Positions 1-7,816 of a stretch of 40,232 nt of DNA are shown here, one piece after another. A model generated the notes under the pieces. It made no database searches. It was not told where the DNA came from and was given only the letters and a program-made list of their open reading frames with translations. This stretch comes from Clostridia bacterium (GTDB taxonomy: Bacteria > Bacillota > Clostridia > Christensenellales > Aristaeellaceae). The translations under genes were made by a program, and so were the position numbers. How positions within the stretch are numbered: position 1 is the stretch's first letter; the number at the start of each line of letters is the position of its first letter. The stretch is taken from assembly GCA_017938795.1 (NCBI GenBank), contig JAGBAV010000001.1, positions 1 to 40,232 on the forward strand, written 5' to 3'.

Positions 1-13
1 ATCGGACATTGAT

Positions 14-598
14 GTGCTGATCAGAGCAAGCACACTCGAGACGATAGAAACGGCTGAATCGTTCTCCATCATGGCCTATGAGCCGCCGAAACACAGCCCT
101 GTACCCCCGAAAACTGTCAACGTTGTCAGTGGCGGCGACCCGCTGGAGATCTACACCGACAAGGACGGCGAGGTGATCCTCAAGAAGTATTCGCCGATTG
201 GCGAGATATCAAACTTCGCAAAGGACTACACGGAGTCGCTCTTCCGCTCGCTGGGGCATATCGCCTGCATTACGGATAAGGACATGATCGTGTCTGCCAG
301 CGGCGTATCGCGCAAGGAGCTGTGGGAGAAGCCGATCAGCCGGGATCTGGAACAGGCGATCCAGTCCCGGCAGGTGGTGACCGCCAACAGGGGGAGCGGC
401 GCGCGTTTTGTGCCGGTGACCAGCGAAGAGGATGCGCAGGCCTATACGGCGCAGGTGATCTGCCCGATCATCGCGGACGGCGAGTCGATCGGCGCGGTGG
501 TGCTTCTCTCGCGCGAGCCCACCGCGAAGATGGGCGATACGGAGCTGAAGGTCGCCGAGACCACGGCAAGCATCGTCGGCAGGCAGATGGAGCAGTAA
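14..598 (+). CDS. spoVT: Stage V sporulation protein T-like regulator with replaced N-terminus (possibly 5' partial)
   Basis: SpoVT is a DNA-binding regulator of forespore gene expression, built from an N-terminal AbrB-like swapped-hairpin domain and a C-terminal GAF domain. From residue 41 on (GDPLEIYTDKDGEVILKKYSP) the product matches SpoVT closely, through the GAF region to the typical ending RQMEQ. The first about 40 residues do not match: the expected start of the AbrB domain (a KATGIVRRIDDLGRVVIPKE-like stretch) is absent and an unrelated Pro/Ser-rich sequence is joined in frame. The frame stays open upstream to base 2, so the GTG at 14 is only the first start available in the window and no good ribosome binding site precedes it. 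Either this is a rearranged gene or the first about 130 bases are a junction or assembly error. The sporulation assignment of the C-terminal part is secure; the start is not. Confidence 0.8.
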   Translation: MLIRASTLETIETAESFSIMAYEPPKHSPVPPKTVNVVSGGDPLEIYTDKDGEVILKKYSPIGEISNFAKDYTESLFRSLGHIACITDKDMIVSASGVSRKELWEKPISRDLEQAIQSRQVVTANRGSGARFVPVTSEEDAQAYTAQVICPIIADGESIGAVVLLSREPTAKMGDTELKVAETTASIVGRQMEQ

Positions 599-626
599 TA
601 AGGACATGGTAAAACAGAATCAGCAG

Positions 627-660
627 ACCGGGGCAGGCATAGCGCCTGCTCCGGTTTCGT
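627..660 (+). terminator. Rho-independent terminator after spoVT
   Basis: Two 12-base arms (627-638 and 644-655) pair with one G-T wobble around a 5-base loop. The hairpin is followed by a short T-containing tail (TTTCGT). It lies 28 bases after the spoVT stop and separates that gene from the mannosidase. The rest of the gap up to 779 shows no convincing promoter. Confidence 0.7.
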
Positions 661-779
661 GCATGCAGGTATCTGACCGGCAAGGAAAACAGGGATACCG
701 CGTCGAATAATAACAGGATAAGACCGGCGCCGTGTGATCGACGGACGCGGCGCTGCAGAATAGGATGAGGAGGGAGAGT

Positions 780-3700
780 ATGCGGCCTGAATGGAAGGAC
801 AGGGTGCAGCACTGGATTCATACCCTTGAAAAGGAATTCTATGAGCCGCTTGGTGATATCGCCTTTGAGGGCTTCACGACGTTTGAGATGCTCGATCCTG
901 CGCAGGCGGAGGCAGGCTGTTTTGCCCCGATGCCCGTCGGGACGGCATGGGGCCGCACATGGGAGTATGCGTGGCTGCGTGCGGATCTCGTGATGCCGGA
1001 GCGTGCTGCCGGAAAGCCGATCGTCATGGATCTGCAGCCGGGCGGCGAGGCGACGGTGTTCGTCGATGGCAAGGCCTTCGGCACGCGCCGGGCGGACTGG
1101 ATAAAGGCGAGGCATCACTATATCGCCGATCAGATCCTCACGCTGTCCGCGCAGCCGGGGGATCGCTATCATCTGCTGGTGGAGGCGTATGCCGGGCATG
1201 ACAGGCCGGAGAGCGAGCTTGGCGCATGCGCGACCGGTCCCGTTCGCGTGGATGAGGGGGATTATCTGCCGCTGCCGGACGACGTGCTCCGCAGGACGAT
1301 TGCGCGCAGTACATTCGGCGTCTGGCATGAGGAGGCCTATCAGCTCTGGAAGGACGTCACGACGCTGCAGGACATGCTGAGCGTGATCGATGAGACGAGC
1401 CTGCGCGCGGCGAAGGTCGAGGAGGCGCTGGAGCAGTTCACGCTGCTGGTCGATTTTGAGCAGCCGAGAGAGAAGCGTCTGGCGGATTATGTCCGCGCGC
1501 ATGAGGCGCTGCGCCCCGTGATGGAGGCAAAGAACGGCAGTACCGCTCCGCAGTTCTACGCCATCGGCAATGCGCATCTGGATGTGTGCTGGCTCTGGCC
1601 ATACAGGGAGACGCAGCGCAAGGTTGCGCGTACCTTCGCCCAGCAGGTGCGGCTGATGGATCTGTATCCGGACTACAAGTTCCTGCAGAGCCAGCCGGAG
1701 ACCTATCAGATCTGCAAGGAGCTCTATCCCGAGCTGTATGAGCGCGTGAAGGAAAAGGTGCGCGCCGGGCAGTGGATTCCGGACGGCGCGATGTGGGTGG
1801 AGCCTGACACCAACATGACCTCCGGTGAGTCGCTCGTGCGCCAGCTTGTGCATGGCAAGCGCTTCTATCAGGAGGAGTTTGGCGTGGACTGCCAGCTGCT
1901 CTGGCTGCCGGATACCTTCGGCTACAGCGCTGTGATGCCGCAGCTGCTGGCCGGCGCGGGCGTCAAGTACATGACCACGCAGAAGATCTTCTGGTCCTAT
2001 AATGGCAGCGACCGCTTCCCATACCACTATTTCACGTGGGAGGGCATGGACGGCAGCACGATCACATCCTTCCTGCACATGGACTATACATCGCAGACGG
2101 ATGCGGCGACGGTTGTTGGGCGCTGGCGCGACCGCGTGCAGAAGCGCGGAATTACGCGCTTCCTGCTGCCCTTTGGCTACGGCGACGGCGGCGGCGGCCC
2201 GACCCGCGACAACATTGAGGATATCCGTCGCAATGCGGATCTGGAGGGCGTGCCGCAGATGCGCATGGAAGCGCCGCAGAAGTTCTTTGAGGACTGCGCG
2301 CAGGACGGTGAGCCCGTCAACCGCTATGTCGGCGAGCTGTATTTCCAGGCGCACCGCGGCGTGTATACCTCGCAGGCGGCGATCAAGCGCGGCAACCGCA
2401 AGAGCGAGATCGCGCTGCGCGAGGCGGAGGTCTGGAGCGTTGCAGCGCAGCCTGTGCTGCCGTATCCGGCGGATACGCTTGACAGGCGCTGGAAGCATGT
2501 GCTGCTCAACCAGTTCCACGATATTCTTCCGGGATCATCCATCGCACGCGTATATGACGAGGCGAGAAAGCTCTATGATGATATCCTTGCCGATGCACAC
2601 AGCCTGACACAGCGGGCGGCCGCCGCGCTGACGCAGGGCGAGGGAAGGACATACTTCAACAGCCTTTCGTGGGAGCGGCGTGCGCTGGTGAAGACGGAGA
2701 CGGGCTATGCCTATGCCGTCATCCCGCCGATGGGCTATACGAGCGAGCTGGATACTGCCGCGCCTGTGACGCCTGTGACGGTGACGCTCACGGAGAACGG
2801 CGCGATGCTTGGCAACGGCGTCATCACCGTACAGCTGAACGGACTTGGCGAGATCGTCAGTCTGGCGGATGTGAAGGGGAACCGGCGCATAGGCGGCAAG
2901 GGCAACGAGCTGAGGATGTACAAGGACGTCCCGCGCAAGTACGATGCGTGGGATATCGACAGCGTGTATGCGTATCAGCCCGTTGCGCTTGAAGGCGAAT
3001 GCCGCCTGTCCATCGCGGAGAATACGCCGTATCGCTGTGCGGTGCTGGTGGAGCGCAGCTTCAGCAGCAGCACGATGAAGCAGCTGATTTCGCTGGAAGC
3101 CGGTACGGCTCGCGTGGACTTTGACACGCAGATGGATTGGCATGAGATGCATCGCCTGCTCAAGGTCAGCTTCGCGACCGGCATTCACGCCAATGAGGCG
3201 ATGAATGAGATCCAGTTTGGCTATGTGAAGCGCCCGACGCATCGCAGCCGTCCGTATGATGCAGACCGCTACGAGGTCTGCAACCATCGCTATACGGCGC
3301 TGTGCGATGAGAACCGCGGCGCGGCTGTGCTCAACGAGAGCAAGTACGGCGTCAGCATGCTGGGCGATGAGATTAATCTGACGCTGCTTCGCGCGTCCAC
3401 CGCGCCCGACCTGCATGCCGACCAGGGCGAGCATCGCTTTACCTACAGCTACTATGTGTGGGACGGTTCGTTCATGAGCAGCGACGTTGTGCGTCAGGGC
3501 TACGAAATGAATGTACCCGTCGTTCAGGCGAAGGGCACGGCGCAGACAACCTCGCTGATGTCTGTGGATGCGCCGAATGTGATCATTGACACCGTGAAGG
3601 CTGCAGAAGACGGAAGCGGCGATGCGATCATCCGCCTGTACGAGTGCAAGCATGCGGCGACGAACGCCGTTCTGACGCTGGGGATCCCGGTCAAGAGCGT

Positions 3701-3815
3701 GCATGTGTGCGACCTGCTGGAGCGTGAAGGGGAGGAGCTTGAGGTCAGCGATGGCTGCGTGCGCCTCAGCCTGCGCGGATTTGAGGTCAGGACGCTTCGT
3801 GTTCAGCGTGCGTGA
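780..3815 (+). CDS. Alpha-mannosidase, glycoside hydrolase family 38
   Basis: Retaining alpha-mannosidase expected to remove alpha-linked mannose from N-glycan-like or mannan oligosaccharides in the cytoplasm; no signal peptide is present. About 1011 residues, the normal length for the family. The catalytic GH38 domain shows the zinc motif AIGNAHLDVCWLWPYRE (H266, D268), the nucleophile motif LWLPDTFGYS (D378) and the late zinc histidine in LNQFHDILPGSS (H580). Beta-sandwich GH38 C-terminal domains follow. The start is the ATG at 780, 5-6 bases after AGGAGGGAG; an in-frame ATG at 765 overlaps that ribosome binding site and is rejected. It is alone between the spoVT terminator and the corrinoid operon, on the same strand as both. 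The exact linkage specificity cannot be read from the sequence. Confidence 0.93.
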   Translation: MRPEWKDRVQHWIHTLEKEFYEPLGDIAFEGFTTFEMLDPAQAEAGCFAPMPVGTAWGRTWEYAWLRADLVMPERAAGKPIVMDLQPGGEATVFVDGKAFGTRRADWIKARHHYIADQILTLSAQPGDRYHLLVEAYAGHDRPESELGACATGPVRVDEGDYLPLPDDVLRRTIARSTFGVWHEEAYQLWKDVTTLQDMLSVIDETSLRAAKVEEALEQFTLLVDFEQPREKRLADYVRAHEALRPVMEAKNGSTAPQFYAIGNAHLDVCWLWPYRETQRKVARTFAQQVRLMDLYPDYKFLQSQPETYQICKELYPELYERVKEKVRAGQWIPDGAMWVEPDTNMTSGESLVRQLVHGKRFYQEEFGVDCQLLWLPDTFGYSAVMPQLLAGAGVKYMTTQKIFWSYNGSDRFPYHYFTWEGMDGSTITSFLHMDYTSQTDAATVVGRWRDRVQKRGITRFLLPFGYGDGGGGPTRDNIEDIRRNADLEGVPQMRMEAPQKFFEDCAQDGEPVNRYVGELYFQAHRGVYTSQAAIKRGNRKSEIALREAEVWSVAAQPVLPYPADTLDRRWKHVLLNQFHDILPGSSIARVYDEARKLYDDILADAHSLTQRAAAALTQGEGRTYFNSLSWERRALVKTETGYAYAVIPPMGYTSELDTAAPVTPVTVTLTENGAMLGNGVITVQLNGLGEIVSLADVKGNRRIGGKGNELRMYKDVPRKYDAWDIDSVYAYQPVALEGECRLSIAENTPYRCAVLVERSFSSSTMKQLISLEAGTARVDFDTQMDWHEMHRLLKVSFATGIHANEAMNEIQFGYVKRPTHRSRPYDADRYEVCNHRYTALCDENRGAAVLNESKYGVSMLGDEINLTLLRASTAPDLHADQGEHRFTYSYYVWDGSFMSSDVVRQGYEMNVPVVQAKGTAQTTSLMSVDAPNVIIDTVKAAEDGSGDAIIRLYECKHAATNAVLTLGIPVKSVHVCDLLEREGEELEVSDGCVRLSLRGFEVRTLRVQRA

Positions 3816-3838
3816 GACGGCTGGCAGGACAGCGTGGT

Positions 3839-3945
3839 ATTTCGATAAACGATTTCGCCCGGCGTCGGGCAAACCTGCGAATATCCAGCAATATCAACGA
3901 TTTGATGAAGCTGGATTTCGATAAAACCCAGCGGGTATTTCGATA
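3839..3945 (+). repeat. Three direct copies of ATTTCGATA upstream of the corrinoid operon
   Basis: The 9-mer ATTTCGATA occurs at 3839-3847, 3915-3923 and 3937-3945, all in the same orientation. Copies two and three are 22 bases apart, two helical turns, and copy three lies where the -35 box of the downstream extended -10 promoter would be. This layout suits a regulator binding direct repeats, such as an AraC-type activator; that reading is inference. A fourth copy is at 15554-15562 on the other strand. A small GC hairpin (3857-3870) without a T-tract also lies here. Confidence 0.4.
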
Positions 3946-3963
3946 GCGCGGTGGGCAGTAATC

Positions 3964-3972
3964 TGTTATACT
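3964..3972 (+). promoter_or_regulatory. Extended -10 promoter of the corrinoid operon
   Basis: TGT followed by TATACT (3967-3972) forms an extended -10 element 55 bases before the first gene of the operon. The -35 position has no consensus hexamer and instead overlaps the third ATTTCGATA repeat, which suggests activator dependence. No cobalamin riboswitch is visible in the leader. Confidence 0.5.
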
Positions 3973-4026
3973 TGCATTATCAGGATATTCCATGACCCAT
4001 TCATTGACGTACAGGAGGATACACAT

Positions 4027-4662
4027 ATGGAGCTTTTGGAACAGATTTCTCAGCGTCTTCAGGCCGGCAAGGCAAAGGAAGTCAAGTCCCTGGTGCAGCA
4101 GGCGATTGACGCCGGCGTGCCTGCGCAGGATATTCTGGAGCAGGGCCTGCTCAGCGGCATGAGCGTCATCGGCGAGAAGTTCAAGCGAAATGAGGTCTTC
4201 GTGCCCGAGGTGCTGGTCGCCGCCCGCGCGATGAACCGCGGCGCCGAGCTGCTCAAGCCGCTGCTCATGCAGGAGGGCGTCAAGGCCACCGGCCGCGCGT
4301 GCATCGGCACCGTTCAGGGTGACCTGCACGACATCGGCAAGAACCTTGTCAAGATGATGCTGGAGGCGAAGGGCCTTGAGGTCATCGACCTTGGCACTGA
4401 CGTCTCTGCCGAGACCTTTGTCAAGACCGCTGCCGAGCAGAACTGCCAGATCATCTGCTGCTCTGCGCTGCTGACGACCACGATGTCCGTCATGGGCGAC
4501 GTCGTCCGCGCGGCGGAGGCTGCCGGTATCCGCAATCAGGTGAAGATCATGGTCGGCGGCGCGCCGGTATCTCAGGCGTTCTGCGATGAGATCGGCGCAG
4601 ATGCCTATACGCCCGACGCGGCTTCCGCTGCGGACTTTGCCGCGTCTGTCTGCGGCGCCTGA
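4027..4662 (+). CDS. Methyltransferase-associated corrinoid (B12-binding) protein
   Basis: Small methyl carrier of the MtbC/MtaC/MtvC type: the bound cobamide takes a methyl group from a substrate methyltransferase and passes it on. 211 residues, the family norm. Residues about 1-90 form the helical B12-binding cap domain; the Rossmann-like domain follows with the cobalt-ligand motif D99-L-H101-D-I-G104, and later a GGAPVS segment near the C-terminus. The start is the ATG at 4027 after AGGAGGATACACAT. It is the first gene of a tight operon (12 bases to the next gene) with a zinc methyltransferase, a DUF2284 protein and a reductive activator. The methyl donor cannot be told from the carrier itself. 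Confidence 0.92.
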   Translation: MELLEQISQRLQAGKAKEVKSLVQQAIDAGVPAQDILEQGLLSGMSVIGEKFKRNEVFVPEVLVAARAMNRGAELLKPLLMQEGVKATGRACIGTVQGDLHDIGKNLVKMMLEAKGLEVIDLGTDVSAETFVKTAAEQNCQIICCSALLTTTMSVMGDVVRAAEAAGIRNQVKIMVGGAPVSQAFCDEIGADAYTPDAASAADFAASVCGA

Positions 4663-4674
4663 CAGGAGGAGCGC

Positions 4675-5673
4675 ATGAACGTACGTGAGCTTTTGTGGGC
4701 GAATGCCGGCGCGGCGTCCACGCGCGCGCTGCCCATTCTGTCCTTCCCGGCGATTCAGAAGATGGACGCCACTGTGCGCGAGCTGGTTGCCAGCCCGGAG
4801 CTGCAGGCCCGCGCGATGGAGATCATCGCCCATCAGACGCAGACGCTTGCTGCGGTGAGCCTGATGGATCTGTCCGTCGAGGCGGAGGCCTTCGGCGCGA
4901 AGGTGGTCTTCAGCGATCATGAGGTACCCACTGTGATGGGGCAGCTCGTTGAGGATGAGGACGATGCTCAGGAGCTTGAGGTTCCGCCGCTGAGCGCCGG
5001 CCGCGCTGCGCTTTGCGTGGAGGGCGTGCGTCAGGCGAAGGCGCTGATCACCGATAAGCCTGTGCTTGCCGGTATGATCGGCCCGTATTCCCTTGCCGGC
5101 CGCCTGATGGACGTCACGGAGATCATGTACACCTGCTATGATGAGCCGGAGACCGTCCATGCCGTGCTGGAGAAGGTGACGCAGTATCTGATCGCCTACG
5201 GCACCGCGTTCCGCGAGGCGGGCGCTGACGGCGTCGTGATGGCGGAGCCGCTGGCCGGTATCCTCAGCCCGGAGATGGCGGAGGAATTCTCCATGCCGTA
5301 CGTCAAGCGCATCTTTGATGCGCTGAAGACCGACAGCTTTGCGGTGATCTATCACAACTGCGGCAACTCTGTCGAGCATATGCTGGAGGGAATCTTTGCC
5401 CTTGATGCGGACGCCTACCACTTCGGCAATGCCTCCGATATGGAGAAGGTGCTTGCCGCCGCACCGGAAAACGCGCTGTGCATGGGCAACATTGACCCGG
5501 CGGGGGCGTTTGTCCACGGCACGCCGGAGAGCATGACCGCCGCTGTGCAGGACCTTGCGGCCCGCTGCGGCAGGTATCCCAATTTCGTGCTTTCCTCCGG
5601 CTGCGATATTCCGGCGACGGCCAGCTGGGACAACATCCGCGCGTTCTTCGACGCGGCTGCCGACAGGGGGTAA
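4675..5673 (+). CDS. Zinc-dependent corrinoid methyltransferase, uroporphyrinogen decarboxylase superfamily (MtaA/CmuA-like)
   Basis: TIM-barrel methyltransferase of the UroD superfamily, the group that includes MtaA, MtbA and CmuA. Such enzymes move methyl groups between a cobamide-bound carrier and a zinc-activated thiol, or demethylate a substrate onto the carrier. 332 residues. The zinc ligand pattern is visible: H227-N-C229 in YHNCGN and C310 in LSSGCDIP. It is not HemE: the typical HemE N-terminal motif is absent and the zinc site is present. It starts at ATG 4675 with AGGAGGAGC just ahead, 12 bases after the corrinoid gene. No second methyltransferase is in this operon, so it is open whether this enzyme is the donor-side or acceptor-side partner. 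Confidence 0.87.
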   Translation: MNVRELLWANAGAASTRALPILSFPAIQKMDATVRELVASPELQARAMEIIAHQTQTLAAVSLMDLSVEAEAFGAKVVFSDHEVPTVMGQLVEDEDDAQELEVPPLSAGRAALCVEGVRQAKALITDKPVLAGMIGPYSLAGRLMDVTEIMYTCYDEPETVHAVLEKVTQYLIAYGTAFREAGADGVVMAEPLAGILSPEMAEEFSMPYVKRIFDALKTDSFAVIYHNCGNSVEHMLEGIFALDADAYHFGNASDMEKVLAAAPENALCMGNIDPAGAFVHGTPESMTAAVQDLAARCGRYPNFVLSSGCDIPATASWDNIRAFFDAAADRG

Positions 5674-5677
5674 TGCG

Positions 5678-6205
5678 ATGCAGGCTCTGATTGACGCTGC
5701 CGTGCGTCTTGGCGCGGCGAAGGCCGTGATCATCCCGGCGGAGCAGGTTGTGCTCTCCGCGGAATTCAGGAAGATCTGCGAGAGCAACAGCTGCGGCAGA
5801 TATGGCCGCTGCTGGATGTGTCCGCCGGAGATCGGCGATATTGAGCCCCTGATGGAACAGGTGCGCGGCTATCGCTATGGCCTGCTGTATCAGACCATCA
5901 GCGAGCTGGAGGACAGCTTTGATATCGAGGGCATGTTTGAGGCGGGCGCGGCGCATGCGCAGCTCAGCCAGCGGATCGAGAAATCCGGTCTGCTTCCGCA
6001 GGATCATCTGCATCTGACCTGCGGCGGCTGCCGCCTGTGCGAGCGCTGCGCGAAGGCGGACGGCGAGCCCTGCCGCTATCCTCAGGACGCGCTGCCGTCC
6101 ATGGAGGGATACGGCATCGACGTGTACAACACGACGAAGGGCACGCCGCTCAAGTATATCAACGGATCGAATACGGTCACTTACTTTGGAATTGTCATGC
6201 TGTGA
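5678..6205 (+). CDS. DUF2284 predicted metal-binding protein
   Basis: 175-residue cysteine-rich protein matching DUF2284, a family of unknown biochemical role often found beside corrinoid methyltransferases. Two cysteine clusters are visible: C34, C39, C45, C48 (SCGRYGRCWMCPP) and C115, C118, C121, C124 with C132 (TCGGCRLCERC), enough for one or two iron-sulfur clusters. The start is the ATG at 5678, four bases after the previous stop, with AGGGGG at 5665-5670; a longer in-frame reading from 5555 would overlap the methyltransferase and is rejected. Its place just before the reductive activator suggests a role in electron supply to, or handling of, the corrinoid protein; this is inference. Confidence 0.83.
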   Translation: MQALIDAAVRLGAAKAVIIPAEQVVLSAEFRKICESNSCGRYGRCWMCPPEIGDIEPLMEQVRGYRYGLLYQTISELEDSFDIEGMFEAGAAHAQLSQRIEKSGLLPQDHLHLTCGGCRLCERCAKADGEPCRYPQDALPSMEGYGIDVYNTTKGTPLKYINGSNTVTYFGIVML

Positions 6206-6215
6206 GGTTGATCCT

Positions 6216-7637
6216 GTGCCTGTATTGACTGTGCGGCTGGGTACACGCCGTTATGAAATACCTTTCACCCCCGGGGCCTCCCTGGGGGATCTTTTGCATG
6301 AATTCGGTCATGTGCATCCCTGCGGCGGGCGGGGGATCTGCGGCAAATGCCGCGTGCTGCTCAGTGGGCATGACGAGCCCGTGCTCAGCTGCCGGACGAC
6401 GCTGGGTGAGGAGGATGCGGAGGTCTTCCTCCCGCAGTCGCTGCCCGTCAGCCAGATCGCCATGACCGGGGAGAGCCTGACGTCCTTACCGGCGAAGGGC
6501 GATGTCGGCGCGGCGGTGGATATCGGCACGACGACCATCGCGCTGGCGCTGTATGACATGGAGACGGGCGGCTGCCTAGCAGAGACGGCCATGCTGAACC
6601 CGCAGACCGCCATTGCCGCCGATGTTATCGGACGGATCGACGCTGCGATGAAGGGGAAGCTGGAGACGCAGAGGAAGCTCGTCACAGCGGCTGTGGATAC
6701 GCTGCTGCTGCGTGCCTGCGATCAGGCAGGGATATCCGCCGGGGATGTCAGGCAGCGCGTGCTGACTGGCAATACGACCATGCTCTATCTGCTCACGGGG
6801 CGCGATCCGTCGTCCCTTTCCCATGCGCCGTTTCTGGCGGATACGCTCTTCGGCGCAGAGCATGAGCGGGGCTATCTGCCGCCGTGCATGAATGCCTTCG
6901 TCGGCGCGGACGTTACCTGCGCCGTGCTGGAGAGCGGCATGTGCGACGCGCAGGAGACGGCGCTGCTGTGCGATCTGGGCACGAACGGAGAGCTTGCCCT
7001 ATGGAAGGACGGAAGGCTCTACGTCACCTCCACTGCAGCCGGCCCGGTGTTTGAAGGGGCGTGTATCTCCTGCGGCGTGAGCAGCGTGCCGGGCGCGATT
7101 GACCGGGTGCTGGCGCAGGGCGGCAGGATGTACGTCCATACGATCGGCGAACAGCCGGCTGTCGGTGTGTGCGGCTCCGGTCTGCTGGACGCCTGCGCCG
7201 CGCTGCTGGAGCTGGAAATGATGGATGAGACGGGCTATCTGGAGGATGCGCCCTGCATGCTCGCCGACGGCGTCAGCCTGACGCAGGCGGATATCCGCGC
7301 CGTGCAGTTGGCGAAGGCGGCGATCTTCGCCGGAATCAGCACGCTGCTTGCAAAGGCGGGATGCTCCGTGCAGGAGGTTAAGCGGTTCTACGTGGCCGGC
7401 GGCTTTGGCAGCCATGCCAGCATGGCGAGTGCTGCGGCGATCGGCATGATCCCCAGACAGCTTGCGGGGCGGGCGAAGGTGATCGGCAATGCAGCGCTGC
7501 GCGGCGCAGCAAGGCTGCTGCTCAGCCCGCAGGGACGCGCGCAGGCGGAGGCCATCGCGGGTGCGGCGGTGCATGTGCCGCTGGGCGGCGACGCCGGATT
7601 CAACAACGCCTATATGGAAGCCATGATGTTTGAATAA
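6216..7637 (+). CDS. Reductive activator of corrinoid proteins (RACo-type, 2Fe-2S plus actin-like ATPase)
   Basis: ATP-dependent activator that reduces inactive Co(II) in corrinoid proteins back to Co(I). The N-terminal ferredoxin-like domain carries C36, C42, C45 and C59 (HPCGGRGICGKC ... LSC), a plant-type 2Fe-2S pattern. An ASKHA ATPase region follows with VDIGTTT near residue 101, GNTTM, CDLGTNGE and AGGFGSH. At 473 residues it is shorter than the CoFeSP activator of acetogens (about 630), so a linker region seems reduced. The GTG at 6216 is chosen because GAGG lies 8 bases ahead; a TTG at 6186 overlaps the DUF2284 gene. Last gene of the operon, followed within 4 bases by a strong terminator. 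Co-transcription with its corrinoid protein supports the role. Confidence 0.9.
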   Translation: MPVLTVRLGTRRYEIPFTPGASLGDLLHEFGHVHPCGGRGICGKCRVLLSGHDEPVLSCRTTLGEEDAEVFLPQSLPVSQIAMTGESLTSLPAKGDVGAAVDIGTTTIALALYDMETGGCLAETAMLNPQTAIAADVIGRIDAAMKGKLETQRKLVTAAVDTLLLRACDQAGISAGDVRQRVLTGNTTMLYLLTGRDPSSLSHAPFLADTLFGAEHERGYLPPCMNAFVGADVTCAVLESGMCDAQETALLCDLGTNGELALWKDGRLYVTSTAAGPVFEGACISCGVSSVPGAIDRVLAQGGRMYVHTIGEQPAVGVCGSGLLDACAALLELEMMDETGYLEDAPCMLADGVSLTQADIRAVQLAKAAIFAGISTLLAKAGCSVQEVKRFYVAGGFGSHASMASAAAIGMIPRQLAGRAKVIGNAALRGAARLLLSPQGRAQAEAIAGAAVHVPLGGDAGFNNAYMEAMMFE

Positions 7638-7640
7638 GAA

Positions 7641-7672
7641 CAGGACGCCGGTGTATGCCGGCGTCTTGTTTT
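7641..7672 (+). terminator. Rho-independent terminator of the corrinoid operon
   Basis: Stem 7641-7651 with 7658-7668 (11 pairs, one G-T) around a 6-base loop, followed by TTTTG. It begins four bases after the activator stop codon. Confidence 0.85.
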
Positions 7673-7740
7673 GCTGTATAGGGGAATGGCAGGCGATCGG
7701 GCTGCGGCGAAGGCACTCAATCTGCATAGCAGCCCGGAAA

Positions 7741-7776
7741 TGCAATGAAGAAGGCCGGAGGCGGTTGCCTCCGGCC
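7741..7776 (-). terminator. Rho-independent terminator of the GH35/ABC operon
   Basis: Perfect 10-bp stem (7753-7762 with 7767-7776) with a 4-base loop. Read on the minus strand it follows the solute-binding protein gene and is trailed by a T-rich TTCTTCATT. It faces the corrinoid-operon terminator, so the two operons converge here. Confidence 0.7.
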
Positions 7777-7816
7777 GGTGTGTATCCTGTGAGGGGTGAT
7801 TGCGGATGCTGCCCGA

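Noticed and set aside
468-2519. Long minus-strand open frame opposite the mannosidase
   Set aside because: Shadow of the GH38 gene: Leu/Arg/His-rich with no start signal or recognisable domain.
3816-4026. Cobalamin riboswitch upstream of the corrinoid operon
   Set aside because: No B12-box-like sequence or large structured leader could be found; the gap holds repeats and an extended -10 promoter instead.
4675-5673. Uroporphyrinogen decarboxylase of haem synthesis (hemE)
   Set aside because: The zinc-site motifs YHNCGN and SSGCDIP and the operon with corrinoid protein and activator point to a corrinoid methyltransferase.
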